Assembly: GCA_964597315.1 (NCBI GenBank)
Contig: CAZQXD010000002.1
Coordinates: 1-64,000 of the forward strand
Direction of reading: 5' to 3'
Length of the DNA: 64,000 bases
DNA from: CAZQXD01 sp964597315
GTDB taxonomy: Bacteria > Pseudomonadota > Gammaproteobacteria > Competibacterales > Competibacteraceae
The notes below the pieces were generated by a model. It saw only the letters and a program-made list of their open reading frames with translations, did not search any database and had not been told where the DNA came from. The translations under genes and the position numbers were made by a program. Below, one piece after another: positions 34,262 to 42,552 of the stretch (the stretch's first letter is position 1; every line of letters begins with the position of its first letter).

Positions 34262-34924
34262 ATGAAACCCCTCACAGTACTGCTCTGCGCCCTGTGGCTG
34301 TCGGCCCTGGGCTGCGCCACCGTTCCGGGGTCCGCGGCCCGTCCCGCCGCGCCGGATTCCAGCGTGCCCGGGCCTATCCATAGCGCCCCTCGGGACGACT
34401 TGCGACTGGCCCAGGTGGGCTTTGAACCGGCCGCCTACGCCGGTCGCCCGGTGCGCTGGGGCGGGACTATCCTATCCCTGGCCAATCGGCCTGGCTGGAC
34501 GGAAATCCTTGTCCAGGTCCAGCCTCTGGATGCCGTCGGTCGGCCTCAGACCGGCCCCTCAGAGGGTCGGTTTCTCGTGCGAGGTCCGATTCCCTACGAC
34601 CCCGCTACCTACGCCCCAGGTCGGCGGCTGACCGTGGCTGGCATCGTGGTGGGGCCGGTGGTCGCCGACGCAGAAACCCTACCCTTGGTGGCAGCCCGGG
34701 ACTATTACCTATGGGATCAGGTCGGCGCTGCCCAGCCCATCCCCGACGCCTGGACCCGCCAGGCCGCCGTCGAGTGCTGCCAAGACCCTTACCCCGGTGA
34801 TGATCACCACCATTACCGGCCCTGGGGCTGGTGGTGGCCGGCGGTGTTTATCGGCTACGGTTTCCGCCATGGTTTCGTGGGCTTTGGCAGTTACGGCTGG
34901 CGGGTCGGCTACAGCCATCATTGA
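34262..34924 (+). CDS. Slp-family outer-membrane lipoprotein with Trp/Gly/His-rich tail
   Basis: A 220-residue lipoprotein of the Slp/YeaY family, carbon-starvation outer-membrane lipoproteins in E. coli. The lipobox ends at Cys18 (WLSALGCA). The core has YAGRPVRWGGTILSLANRPG and RRLTVAGIVVGPV. After residue 175 there is an unusual tail, DDHHHYRPWGWWWPAVFIGY through HGFVGFGSYGWRV to YSHH, with histidine clusters at both ends; related Slp proteins carry similar aromatic tails. GGGGAGG lies 7 bases before the ATG. It is followed after 9 bases by a GNAT gene, probably one operon with murI. Confidence 0.87.
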   Translation: MKPLTVLLCALWLSALGCATVPGSAARPAAPDSSVPGPIHSAPRDDLRLAQVGFEPAAYAGRPVRWGGTILSLANRPGWTEILVQVQPLDAVGRPQTGPSEGRFLVRGPIPYDPATYAPGRRLTVAGIVVGPVVADAETLPLVAARDYYLWDQVGAAQPIPDAWTRQAAVECCQDPYPGDDHHHYRPWGWWWPAVFIGYGFRHGFVGFGSYGWRVGYSHH

Positions 34925-34933
34925 GAACGGCGG

Positions 34934-35443
34934 ATGCGGATTCTGGAAACCCGACGGTTGTGGGTCCGGGAGTTGGAACCGGACGACCTAGACGCCCTCC
35001 ATGACATCTGCGGCGATCCTCGGGTGATGGGTTACGTGGACGATTTGCAGCCCTATACCCTCGACCGTACCCGGCAGGCGTTGCAGGCCGCCCAGGATAG
35101 CTACCGTCGCTGGGGCTTCGGTCCCTGGGCCTTTATCCGCAAAACCGATCGGCGCTTGGTGGGCTATGGCGGGCTGGAGATCTTGCCCGCCAGCCGGCAT
35201 CCAGAGCTTGCCTATATCTTCGCCGCCGACTGCTGGGGCCAGGGCTTGGCCACCGAAGTCGCCGCCGCCCTGCTGCGCCATGGTTTTCAGGCGTGCGGCC
35301 TGGAGGTCATTGAGGCCACCATCGACCCCCGCAACCGTGCCTCCATCCGGGTGGCCGAAAAGCTGGGCCTGCGCTGTACCGGGGAGGGACTGGACGAATA
35401 CCGGCTGCCCATTCTCTATTACACCGGGGTGAAGGATGGCTGA
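34934..35443 (+). CDS. GNAT-family N-acetyltransferase (RimJ/RimL type)
   Basis: A 169-residue acetyltransferase. It begins MRILETRRLWVRELEPDDLD, the RimJ/RimL-type first strand. The acetyl-CoA binding motif is seen at AADCWGQGLATEVAAALLRH, and GLEVIEATIDPRNRASIRVAEKLG gives the second core motif. Such enzymes modify ribosomal proteins, other proteins or small metabolites; the target is unknown. Its last 8 bases overlap the murI start, so translation is coupled. Confidence 0.92.
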   Translation: MRILETRRLWVRELEPDDLDALHDICGDPRVMGYVDDLQPYTLDRTRQALQAAQDSYRRWGFGPWAFIRKTDRRLVGYGGLEILPASRHPELAYIFAADCWGQGLATEVAAALLRHGFQACGLEVIEATIDPRNRASIRVAEKLGLRCTGEGLDEYRLPILYYTGVKDG

Positions 35444-36233
35444 TCCCCGACCCTTGGGGGTGTTCGACTCCGGGGTGGGCGGCCTGTCGGTGCTGGGGGA
35501 GATTCGCGCCCGGCTGCCTGCTGAGAATCTGCTGTATGTAGCCGACTCCCACCACGCCCCCTATGGAGAAAAATCCCCGGACTTCATCCGCGACCGCGCC
35601 CAGGCCATCACCCGGTTTCTGATCGGCCAGGGGGCCAAGGCCGTGGTGGTGGCCTGCAATACCGCCACCGCCGCCGCCGCCGGGCGGCTGCGGGAGACTT
35701 TCCCGGCGCCGATCCTGGCCATGGAACCGGCGGTCAAACCCGCCGCTGCCGCCACCCGCAGCCGTATCGTCGGGGTGCTGGCCACCGCCGGCACCCTGGA
35801 GAGCGCCCGTTTCGCCGCCCTGCTGGCCCGCTTCGGGGGGGGCATCAAGGTGCTGGCCCGGCCCTGCCCGGGGCTGGTGGAGCGGGTGGAGCAAGGGGAC
35901 TTGCGCGGCCCCGCCACCCGGGAACTACTGGCCCATTACACCCGGCCGCTACTGGAACGGGGCGCCGACACCTTGATCCTGGGCTGCACCCATTACCCGT
36001 TTCTGCGCCCCCTGCTGGCCGAGATCGCCGGCCCGGAGGTGGCCTTGATCGACACCGGCGCCGCCGTGGCCCGGCACTTGGCCCAGACCCTGGCGGCCCG
36101 GGGGCTGGAGGCGCCGCGACGGCTGGGCGAAGAACGGTTCTGGACCAGCGGCGAAGTGACGATGGCCGAGGCGGTGATGGGGCGGTTATGGGGGCGGCGG
36201 GTGGTGGTGGACGCCTTGCCGGAGGAGGAATAG
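35436..36233 (+). CDS. murI: Glutamate racemase
   Basis: Interconverts L- and D-glutamate for peptidoglycan precursor synthesis in the cytosol. The 265-residue protein carries both catalytic cysteines: Cys74 in VVVACNTATA and Cys at about 185 in LILGCTHYPFL. The N-terminal GVFDSGVGGLSVL and the AVKPAAAATRS and PCPGLVERVE blocks are typical. Start at 35436 overlaps the GNAT stop by 8 bases. Confidence 0.97.
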   Translation: MADPRPLGVFDSGVGGLSVLGEIRARLPAENLLYVADSHHAPYGEKSPDFIRDRAQAITRFLIGQGAKAVVVACNTATAAAAGRLRETFPAPILAMEPAVKPAAAATRSRIVGVLATAGTLESARFAALLARFGGGIKVLARPCPGLVERVEQGDLRGPATRELLAHYTRPLLERGADTLILGCTHYPFLRPLLAEIAGPEVALIDTGAAVARHLAQTLAARGLEAPRRLGEERFWTSGEVTMAEAVMGRLWGRRVVVDALPEEE

Positions 36234-36335
36234 CCCCCGGCCCGACCGGCCTATCCGCCCGTGAATCAGGCTATAATCCCGCCCATTTCACGCCGCCCCC
36301 GGCGGCCTCCGCCAGACCTGCACCGAGGAACCACC

Positions 36336-36677
36336 ATGCCTATTTATGAATACCGCTGCGAGGCTTGCGGCCACGAGCTAGAAGCCATCCAGAAAATGGC
36401 CGACGCCCCCCTGACCGACTGCCCGGACTGCGGCCGACCGGCCCTGAAAAAGCTCATCTCCGCCGCCGCGTTCCGGCTCAAGGGCGGCGGCTGGTACGAG
36501 ACCGATTTCAAGGGCGGCGATAAAAAGCGCAACCTGGCGGCCGATAAGGACGATGGCGGCGGCAAGCCGGAAGCCAAGACCGAAGTTAAGTCCGAATCCA
36601 AGGCCGAGAGCAAGCCGACGGCCAAGTCCGAGTCCAAACCCGCCCCCAAGAAAGACTCCGGCGCCTCCTCCAACTGA
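36336..36677 (+). CDS. FmdB-family zinc-ribbon protein with Lys/Ser/Glu-rich tail
   Basis: A 113-residue protein. The N-terminal zinc ribbon (Cys8, Cys11, Cys29, Cys32 in YRCEACGHE and TDCPDCGRP) is the FmdB/CxxC regulatory domain. After residue 60 follows a low-complexity hydrophilic tail built on imperfect KSESKAES-type repeats. The family is common and often precedes aspS in gammaproteobacteria, as here (90 bases). GAGGAA lies 7 bases before the ATG at 36336; an in-frame extension to 36261 has a proline-arginine composition unlike the family and is rejected. Confidence 0.92.
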   Translation: MPIYEYRCEACGHELEAIQKMADAPLTDCPDCGRPALKKLISAAAFRLKGGGWYETDFKGGDKKRNLAADKDDGGGKPEAKTEVKSESKAESKPTAKSESKPAPKKDSGASSN

Positions 36678-36766
36678 GCCGCGCCCTGGGCGCGGTTGCG
36701 GCCCGGGGGCTTAGGCCGTACCATTTTCGCCCTTATCGCCTTAACGAAGCCTACGGAACCATACCC

Positions 36767-38539
36767 ATGCGCAGCCATTATTGCGGCCAGGTCAACGAGA
36801 GCCTGCTGGACCACCACGTCGAACTCTGCGGCTGGGTACACCGCCGCCGCGATCACGGCGGGGTGATTTTTATCGACCTGCGGGACCGCACAGGCGTGGT
36901 GCAAGTGGTTATCGACCCAGATACCCCGGAGGCCTTTGCCACCGCCGAGCGGGTGCGCAACGAATACGTACTGCGCTTTAGGGGCCGGGTGCGCCCCCGC
37001 CCCGAGGGCACCACCAACCCCAATCTGCCCACAGGCATGGTGGAGGTGCTGGGCAAGGAACTGGAAATTCTGAACCGGGCCGAACCGCCGCCTTTTCAAA
37101 TGGACGAGGCCGACGACGAGATCTCCGAAGAGGTGCGGCTGCGCTTTCGGTATCTGGACCTGCGCCGGCCGCTGATGCAGGAGCGCCTCATGCTGCGCGC
37201 CCGGGTGGTCGGCGCCCTGCGCCGGTTTCTGGACGAGCAGGGGTTTCTGGATGTGGAGACCCCCATGCTTACCAAGGCCACCCCGGAGGGCGCCCGGGAC
37301 TATCTGGTGCCTTCCCGCACCCATCCGGGCAGCTTTTTCGCCCTGCCCCAATCCCCCCAGTTGTTCAAGCAGTTGCTGATGATGTCGGGCATGGACCGCT
37401 ACTATCAAATCGTCCGCTGCTTTCGGGACGAGGACTTGCGGGCCGACCGCCAGCCGGAGTTCACCCAGCTCGATATCGAGACTTCGTTTCTGGACGAGGA
37501 GACCATTACCGGACTGATGGAGACCATGATCCGCACCCTGTTCCAGGAGGTGCTGGGCGTGGAGCTAGACCCCTTTCCGCGCATGGCCTACGGCGAGGCC
37601 ATGAGCCGTTACGGCTCCGACAAGCCGGATTTACGTATTCCCCTGGAACTGACCGAGCTGTCGGAGCTGATGGTCGGGGTGGACTTCAAGGTCTTCGCCG
37701 GCCCGGCCAATGATCCCAAAGGCCGGGTGGCGGCCCTGCGGGTGCCGGGCGGCGTCAAGCTCTCCCGCAAGGAGATCGACGACTACACTGGCCATGTGGC
37801 CCGCTACGGCGCCAAGGGCCTGGCCTATATCAAGGTCAACGACCGGGGCGCGGGGCTGGTCGGCCTGCAATCCCCCATCATCAAGTTCCTGGGGGAGACG
37901 GCCGTCAACGGTATCCTGGAGCGCACCGGGGCCGAGACCGGAGACCTGATCTTCTTTGGGGCCGATTCCGCCAAGGTGGTCAACGACGCCCTGGGGGCGC
38001 TGCGCCTGAAAGTGGGCCAGGATTTGGGGTTGACCCGTCCGGGCTGGGCGCCTTTGTGGGTGGTGAACTTCCCTATGTTCGAGTGGGACGAGGGACAAAA
38101 CCGCTGGATGGCCCTGCATCATCCCTTCACCGCCCCGGTCACCGACGACCCGGCGGCGGTGCGCGGTGATCCCGAGGGCATGCTGTCCCGGGCCTACGAT
38201 ATGGTGCTCAACGGCACCGAAATCGGCGGCGGCTCGGTGCGTATCCATCGCCCGGAGATGCAGAGCGCGGTGTTCGAGTTGTTGGGGATCGGTCCCGAGG
38301 AAGCCCAACTCAAGTTTGGGTTTCTGCTGGACGCCCTCAAGTACGGTTGCCCGCCCCACGGGGGCATCGCCTTCGGTCTGGACCGGCTGGTGATGCTGAT
38401 GGTCGGCGCTAAGTCCATCCGCGACGTGATGGCCTTCCCCAAGACCCAGACCGCCGCTTGCCTACTCACCCAGGCCCCGGCCCCGGTGGGGGAGCAGCAA
38501 CTGCGGGATTTGAATCTGCGGCTGCGCCGTACGCCCTAG
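36767..38539 (+). CDS. aspS: Aspartate-tRNA ligase
   Basis: Cytosolic class II aminoacyl-tRNA synthetase charging tRNA-Asp (discriminating or non-discriminating form not decided). The 590-residue protein equals E. coli AspRS in length. It has the N-terminal OB anticodon-binding domain (LCGWVHRRRDHGGVIFIDLR), motif 1 and 2 regions (VETPMLTKATPEGARDY, RCFRDEDLRADRQPEFTQLD), the GAD insertion domain (about 290-420), and the class II motif 3 GGIAFGLDRLVML. It forms a tandem with fmdB upstream and nudB immediately downstream. Confidence 0.97.
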   Translation: MRSHYCGQVNESLLDHHVELCGWVHRRRDHGGVIFIDLRDRTGVVQVVIDPDTPEAFATAERVRNEYVLRFRGRVRPRPEGTTNPNLPTGMVEVLGKELEILNRAEPPPFQMDEADDEISEEVRLRFRYLDLRRPLMQERLMLRARVVGALRRFLDEQGFLDVETPMLTKATPEGARDYLVPSRTHPGSFFALPQSPQLFKQLLMMSGMDRYYQIVRCFRDEDLRADRQPEFTQLDIETSFLDEETITGLMETMIRTLFQEVLGVELDPFPRMAYGEAMSRYGSDKPDLRIPLELTELSELMVGVDFKVFAGPANDPKGRVAALRVPGGVKLSRKEIDDYTGHVARYGAKGLAYIKVNDRGAGLVGLQSPIIKFLGETAVNGILERTGAETGDLIFFGADSAKVVNDALGALRLKVGQDLGLTRPGWAPLWVVNFPMFEWDEGQNRWMALHHPFTAPVTDDPAAVRGDPEGMLSRAYDMVLNGTEIGGGSVRIHRPEMQSAVFELLGIGPEEAQLKFGFLLDALKYGCPPHGGIAFGLDRLVMLMVGAKSIRDVMAFPKTQTAACLLTQAPAPVGEQQLRDLNLRLRRTP

Positions 38540-38977
38540 ATGACCGGGACCTATAAACGCCCGGAATCGGTGCTGGTGCTGGTCTACACCCAGGCCGGGG
38601 AGGTGTTGGTGTTGCGCCGCCGCCAGCCCCCGGACTTCTGGCAGTCGGTGACCGGCAGCCTGGACTGGAACGAGACCGAGCCTCTGGATACCGCCCGCCG
38701 GGAATTGGCCGAGGAAACCGGCATCCAGGGTGTCGCCATCGGCGATTGCGGGGTGATCAACCGCTTTCCCATTCTGCCCCAGTGGCGGCCTCGCTACGCT
38801 CCGGGGGTGACCGAGAACCAGGAGCATGTGTTCCAGGTGGAGCTGCCGGGACGACTGCCGGTGGCTCTTAACCCCGAAGAACACACGGCGTACTGCTGGC
38901 TGCCCCGGGAACAGGCGGCCTCGCGCATGAGTTCCCATACCAACCGCGACGCCGTGCTGCGCTTTGTGCCCGGCTGA
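38540..38977 (+). CDS. nudB: Dihydroneopterin triphosphate diphosphatase (Nudix)
   Basis: Nudix hydrolase releasing pyrophosphate from dihydroneopterin triphosphate in folate biosynthesis. The 145-residue protein begins MTGTYKRPESVLVLVYTQAG and contains the Nudix box GSLDWNETEPLDTARRELAEETGI at about residues 35-58. VTENQEHVFQVELP and the LNPEEHTAYCWLP ending match NudB. The ATG follows the aspS stop with no gap, the standard gammaproteobacterial aspS-nudB order. Confidence 0.93.
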   Translation: MTGTYKRPESVLVLVYTQAGEVLVLRRRQPPDFWQSVTGSLDWNETEPLDTARRELAEETGIQGVAIGDCGVINRFPILPQWRPRYAPGVTENQEHVFQVELPGRLPVALNPEEHTAYCWLPREQAASRMSSHTNRDAVLRFVPG

Positions 38978-39036
38978 GCGGTTATAACGATAATTCCTGC
39001 CTGGACAAGCAGGCCGGGAGCGACCACTTTATCCCT

Positions 39037-39387
39037 ATGAATACCAGCACCAGCAAGCGCGACCGCAAGGTCTATAAAGTCATGTTCATCAATCAGGGCA
39101 AGGTCTACGAGTTGTATGCCCGCAAAGTCGGCCAGGGGGAGTTATACGGGTTTATCCAGCTCGATGAACTGATTTTCGGAGAGAAAACCGCCCTGGTGGT
39201 GGACCCCTCCGAGGAGCGGCTGCGCGGCGAGTTTGCCGGGGTCAGCCGCTGCCATGTGCCGATCCACGCGGTGATCCGCATCGACGAGGTGGAAAAAGAA
39301 GGCGCAGCCAAGATCCGCGCCGCCGGGGAGGGAGACAATGTGACGGCCTTCCCCCACCCCCTGATCCCCCCCGGCAAGTCCTCCTGA
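39037..39387 (+). CDS. DUF1820 family protein
   Basis: A 116-residue cytosolic protein of unknown function. The core KVYKVMFINQGKVYELYARK, LYGFIQLDELIFGEKTALVV and CHVPIHAVIRIDEVEKEG match DUF1820, a gammaproteobacterial family with a compact beta fold. It sits 59 bases after nudB on the same strand and converges with the EF-hand gene 2 bases away. Confidence 0.88.
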   Translation: MNTSTSKRDRKVYKVMFINQGKVYELYARKVGQGELYGFIQLDELIFGEKTALVVDPSEERLRGEFAGVSRCHVPIHAVIRIDEVEKEGAAKIRAAGEGDNVTAFPHPLIPPGKSS

Positions 39388-39389
39388 GG

Positions 39390-39683
39390 CTAAGGCGTCG
39401 TTGCGTATTCCTCCGGGTTCAGATAGCCGTCTTTATTAACATCGGCCATGTCGAATTCCAGTAGACCCACATCCCGGGCCTCCTTCCGGCTCAGGGCGCC
39501 GTTGCCATCGGCGTCGGCCTCCGCAAAGGAGGGCACGGCCGGGTGGGAGAAGGTCTCGGTTTCCCGGATCACCTTGGCGTCATCGCCGGTGACCGTAACC
39601 CGGGTGGTGGTACTGGTCAACTGATCGGCGACCACGACCCCGGTCAGGGCCAGCAGGACAGCTAACAACAGGGCTGAACGCAT
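39390..39683 (-). CDS. Exported EF-hand calcium-binding protein
   Basis: A 97-residue exported protein with a signal peptide (MRSALLLAVLLALTGVVVA) and two EF-hand loops in the mature part: DADGNGALSRKE and DVNKDGYLNPEE, both with correct acidic spacing. It is likely a periplasmic calcium-binding protein. The ATG at 39683 has GAGG 8 bases upstream; the ATG at 39689 leaves only 2 bases, and a longer frame to 39839 has no signal peptide. Confidence 0.85.
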   Translation of the reverse strand: MRSALLLAVLLALTGVVVADQLTSTTTRVTVTGDDAKVIRETETFSHPAVPSFAEADADGNGALSRKEARDVGLLEFDMADVNKDGYLNPEEYATTP

Positions 39684-39738
39684 ATACATTACCTCGCTAA
39701 GATGGCGCTTAGGGGGACATGGCCAGGCAACTGTCACT

Positions 39739-40132
39739 GCCCGGGTGGTGCTGATCGTCGAGGATCTGGACCACACTGAAATGTTATTGCGCGGTGCTAG
39801 GCTTGAGGCTGGGGCGCCGCTCCAGGGACTAGGCCCCACTGGACACCGGCGCCACCCGACTGGCCTTGTACACCCGGCGGGCCATGACCGTCACCCTGGG
39901 AATGGCTTTGCTTAGACCATCCCCGGAGGCGCCTGGTTTCGAGCTGGGCTTTAAAGTGGCGGATGTGGAGGGGGGCTATGCTGAACGACTGGTCTGGGAC
40001 GCACCCCTGGTGACAGCCCTCACCGACCGGCCCTGGGGGCAGCGCACCACCCATGCCCAGGACTCGGACGGGCGCCCCATGGAATTGGCCCAGGCCATGG
40101 CCCCAGGACGATCCGCCCTTGGAGCGGTCTAA
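39739..40132 (+). pseudogene. Decayed VOC (glyoxalase-fold) gene
   Basis: The first segment reads ARVVLIVEDLDHTE, a VOC first strand, in one frame. The next frame continues CYCAVLGLRL, hits a TAG at 39830-39832, and proceeds LDTGATRLALYTRRAM ... GFELGFKVADVEGGY ... DRPWGQRTTHAQDSDG RPMELAQ, the rest of the fold including the terminal metal-binding strand. A shift around 39778-39785 and the in-frame stop break the gene. No other reading explains the conserved pieces. Confidence 0.75.
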
Positions 40133-40166
40133 ACTTGGGTTGGCAACCCGTCCCAAGGAGTCCCTC

Positions 40167-40415
40167 ATGTACACCTTGCTGGAATCTCTGGAGCGCCGCC
40201 TGCTGCCGGACTGGGTCTGGGATCGGCGCCCCGACCCGGATCATCCCTCGCGACGCCGCTTTACGGGCAAATACCAGGCCAAGCGCCGTATCGTCAAAAG
40301 CCTATGGCTGGGAGCCGGTTGTCTGATGCTGGTCAACCCGGTGTTACCGTTTATGGCCGTGGTGGGTCTGTCCACCACGTTTCTGGCCTTTGTGATTCTG
40401 GACGAGACCCCCTGA
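40167..40415 (+). CDS. Small inner-membrane protein of unknown function
   Basis: An 82-residue protein I do not recognise. A basic N-terminal part (LESLERRLLPDWVWDRRPDP, GKYQAKRRIVKSL) precedes one or two hydrophobic helices (LGAGCLMLVNPVLPFMAVVG, FLAFVIL). AAGGAG lies 6 bases before the ATG, supporting translation. It starts 34 bases after the VOC relic and converges with the antiporter gene. Confidence 0.6.
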   Translation: MYTLLESLERRLLPDWVWDRRPDPDHPSRRRFTGKYQAKRRIVKSLWLGAGCLMLVNPVLPFMAVVGLSTTFLAFVILDETP

Positions 40416-40425
40416 GGCGTCATCC

Positions 40426-42327
40426 TCAAGGCAAGGGCTTTCTCGGCGTCGGCGACTGTCGGGCGATCTCGCCCCGGGCCGCCTCCTTGGCCGCTTTACG
40501 ATCGGAGTCATCGGCTTTGGCCAGTTCCACCTGGTCTGCGGGCAACAGGCTGATCAAGGTCCAGCCCTGGCGAGGCTCCAGGGTTTCGTCCACGGTGACG
40601 GTATGCAGTAAGTTCCGTTCGTCCAGGGCGAACAAGAGTACGGCAGAGTCGCCATACAGCGCGTTGTAGTCGGCAAAACCGAAATCCGGGGTCAGTTCCG
40701 TGGCTCGCACCGTGCCGCCATCCCGCAACAGCCCAGCCAACTGGATATAGGTGATATCTTGGCCGAACAGTCGTCGGCCCCGGTAGCGGGCGCTGTAGCT
40801 GCGTTTGGTGGCGTTGGTCTCCCCCTCCGGGTCAGTGTCCTTGGAGGCTTGCAGGGCATAGACATTCTTGGAGCCGAATTCGGACTTATAGCGTAGACAG
40901 GCCAGGGTGTTGAGGGCAGGGTGGCGGGACAGGGCGAACAGTCGGCCCAGGCCCACCAGATCCAGGTGGCGATCAGCATGGGCGGAGACGGCGTTGCCAA
41001 AATAAGTGCGCAGCCCGGCCATGCGCGCCGTGCGCAGATGGCTCCAGGTGGTATCGGCCATCAGCACCTCGAAACCCTGCTCCTTGAGGGCCAGGGCAAT
41101 GGCTTGGGACACCGGATTGGCGCCCACCATCAGTATTCCCTTGGGTTCCGGCTCCGCCACTTTCAAAAGCCGGGCCAAGGGCCGAGCGGTGAAACTTTGC
41201 AACATCACGGTGCCGACGATGACGATAAATACCAGGGGCACCAGCAATTCCTCCCCGGCATAGTTGTCCGGGTCGATCTTGAGAACAAACAAGGGGGTCA
41301 CCGCCGCAGCTACGATGCCTCGGGGGGCGATCCAGGCGATCAGGGCTTTCTCCCGCCAGTTCAGGCCGGTGCCCAGGGTGGAGAACCACACCGCCAGGGG
41401 CCGGGCCACGAACAGGATCACCCCCAGTAGATACACGGCGTTCCAGCCCAGGGCCTGGAACTCGGCGAAGTCGATGCGAGCCGCCAGCACGATAAACATG
41501 CCGGAGATCAGCAGCAGGCTGAGGCTTTCCTTGAAGCTGAGGATATCGTCGGTGTCCACCTGGCGCAGATTAGCCAGGATCATGCCCATCACCGTCACCG
41601 CCAGCAGGCCCGATTCTTCCTGTAGGGAATTGGACAGGCTGAACACCCCCAACACTAAGGACAGGGCGGCCACATTGTGGAGATAGTCGGGCAGCCAGTG
41701 ACGGCGCAGAGCGGTGCCTAGCAGCCAGGCTCCCAGGGCGCCGGACAGCCCTCCCACCCCCACCGACAGGGCGAATACCCGTACCGTGTGTTCTTCCTGA
41801 CCGGAGACGATGGCCTCGAACACCAGCACCGCCAGCAACGCCCCCAGGGGGTCGATGATGATGCCCTCCCAGCGCAGCACATTGGCCACCCGCCGCTGGG
41901 GCCGTACCGAACGCAGCAGGGGCACGATCACCGTGGGTCCGGTGACCGTGATCAGCGCCCCGAACAGCAGGGCCAGCTCCCAGGAAAAGCCGATCAGCCA
42001 GGCGGCGGCCAGGCCCATCACCGCCCAGTTGATGAGGGCGCCCACGGTCACCAGATTACGCACCGCCCCCTCTACCCCGCGGATCTGCTGGAACTTCAGG
42101 GTCAGACTGCCCTCGAACAGGATCACCGCCACCCCCAGGGACATCAGCGGAAACAGCAATTCCCCAAATAAGGCATCCGGCTGGATAAGGCCAGTTACCG
42201 GACCGGCTAATACGCCGATCAGCAGCAAAAATACAATGGCTGGCAGCTTCAACCACCAAGATAGCCACTGGGCGGCGATGCCTAGCAGGCCGATCATGGC
42301 CAGGATGACCGCGGGATGTTCGGGCAT
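40426..42327 (-). CDS. CPA1-type cation:proton antiporter with RCK (TrkA-N) domain
   Basis: A 633-residue membrane protein exporting Na+ or K+ in exchange for protons. Residues 1-about 390 hold about 12 hydrophobic helices with the antiporter core (LLFGALITVTGPTVIVPLLR, LRWEGIIIDPLGALLAVLVF, IAWIAPRGIVAAAV). From about 400 a Rossmann TrkA-N domain follows (GILMVGANPVSQAIALALKE), which would bind nucleotide and regulate transport, then a C-terminal region to residue 633. It is predicted in the inner membrane. Ion specificity cannot be read from sequence. Confidence 0.92.
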   Translation of the reverse strand: MPEHPAVILAMIGLLGIAAQWLSWWLKLPAIVFLLLIGVLAGPVTGLIQPDALFGELLFPLMSLGVAVILFEGSLTLKFQQIRGVEGAVRNLVTVGALINWAVMGLAAAWLIGFSWELALLFGALITVTGPTVIVPLLRSVRPQRRVANVLRWEGIIIDPLGALLAVLVFEAIVSGQEEHTVRVFALSVGVGGLSGALGAWLLGTALRRHWLPDYLHNVAALSLVLGVFSLSNSLQEESGLLAVTVMGMILANLRQVDTDDILSFKESLSLLLISGMFIVLAARIDFAEFQALGWNAVYLLGVILFVARPLAVWFSTLGTGLNWREKALIAWIAPRGIVAAAVTPLFVLKIDPDNYAGEELLVPLVFIVIVGTVMLQSFTARPLARLLKVAEPEPKGILMVGANPVSQAIALALKEQGFEVLMADTTWSHLRTARMAGLRTYFGNAVSAHADRHLDLVGLGRLFALSRHPALNTLACLRYKSEFGSKNVYALQASKDTDPEGETNATKRSYSARYRGRRLFGQDITYIQLAGLLRDGGTVRATELTPDFGFADYNALYGDSAVLLFALDERNLLHTVTVDETLEPRQGWTLISLLPADQVELAKADDSDRKAAKEAARGEIARQSPTPRKPLP

Positions 42328-42414
42328 GGGGGGGTTCCAGGTTCAGGGGAGCAAAAGCCGTGCGGCTAAAGGTGGCTATCTTAACAAACTCGCACGCGGT
42401 CCACGTTGAGACGT

Positions 42415-42495
42415 CCTCAAGACGGGCGGGTGTTGATCAGCGGCGGCGTTCGGGGCATCGGCCGGACCATGACCCAGAACATGATCCGCGCCTAA
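42415..42495 (+). pseudogene. Relic of a short-chain dehydrogenase N-terminus
   Basis: One frame reads RPQDGRVLISGGVRGIGRT and then MTQNMIRA before a TAA. The VLISGG-x-x-GIG pattern is the NAD(P)-binding start of short-chain dehydrogenases. Only about 27 codons remain and there is no downstream SDR sequence, so this is probably the stub of a deleted gene. A chance match to a short glycine motif cannot be excluded. Confidence 0.45.
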
Positions 42496-42552
42496 GGGGC
42501 GGCCCGGCCGGGGCGATGAACACAGCATAAACCGCCATCACGGTAGCCTCCC

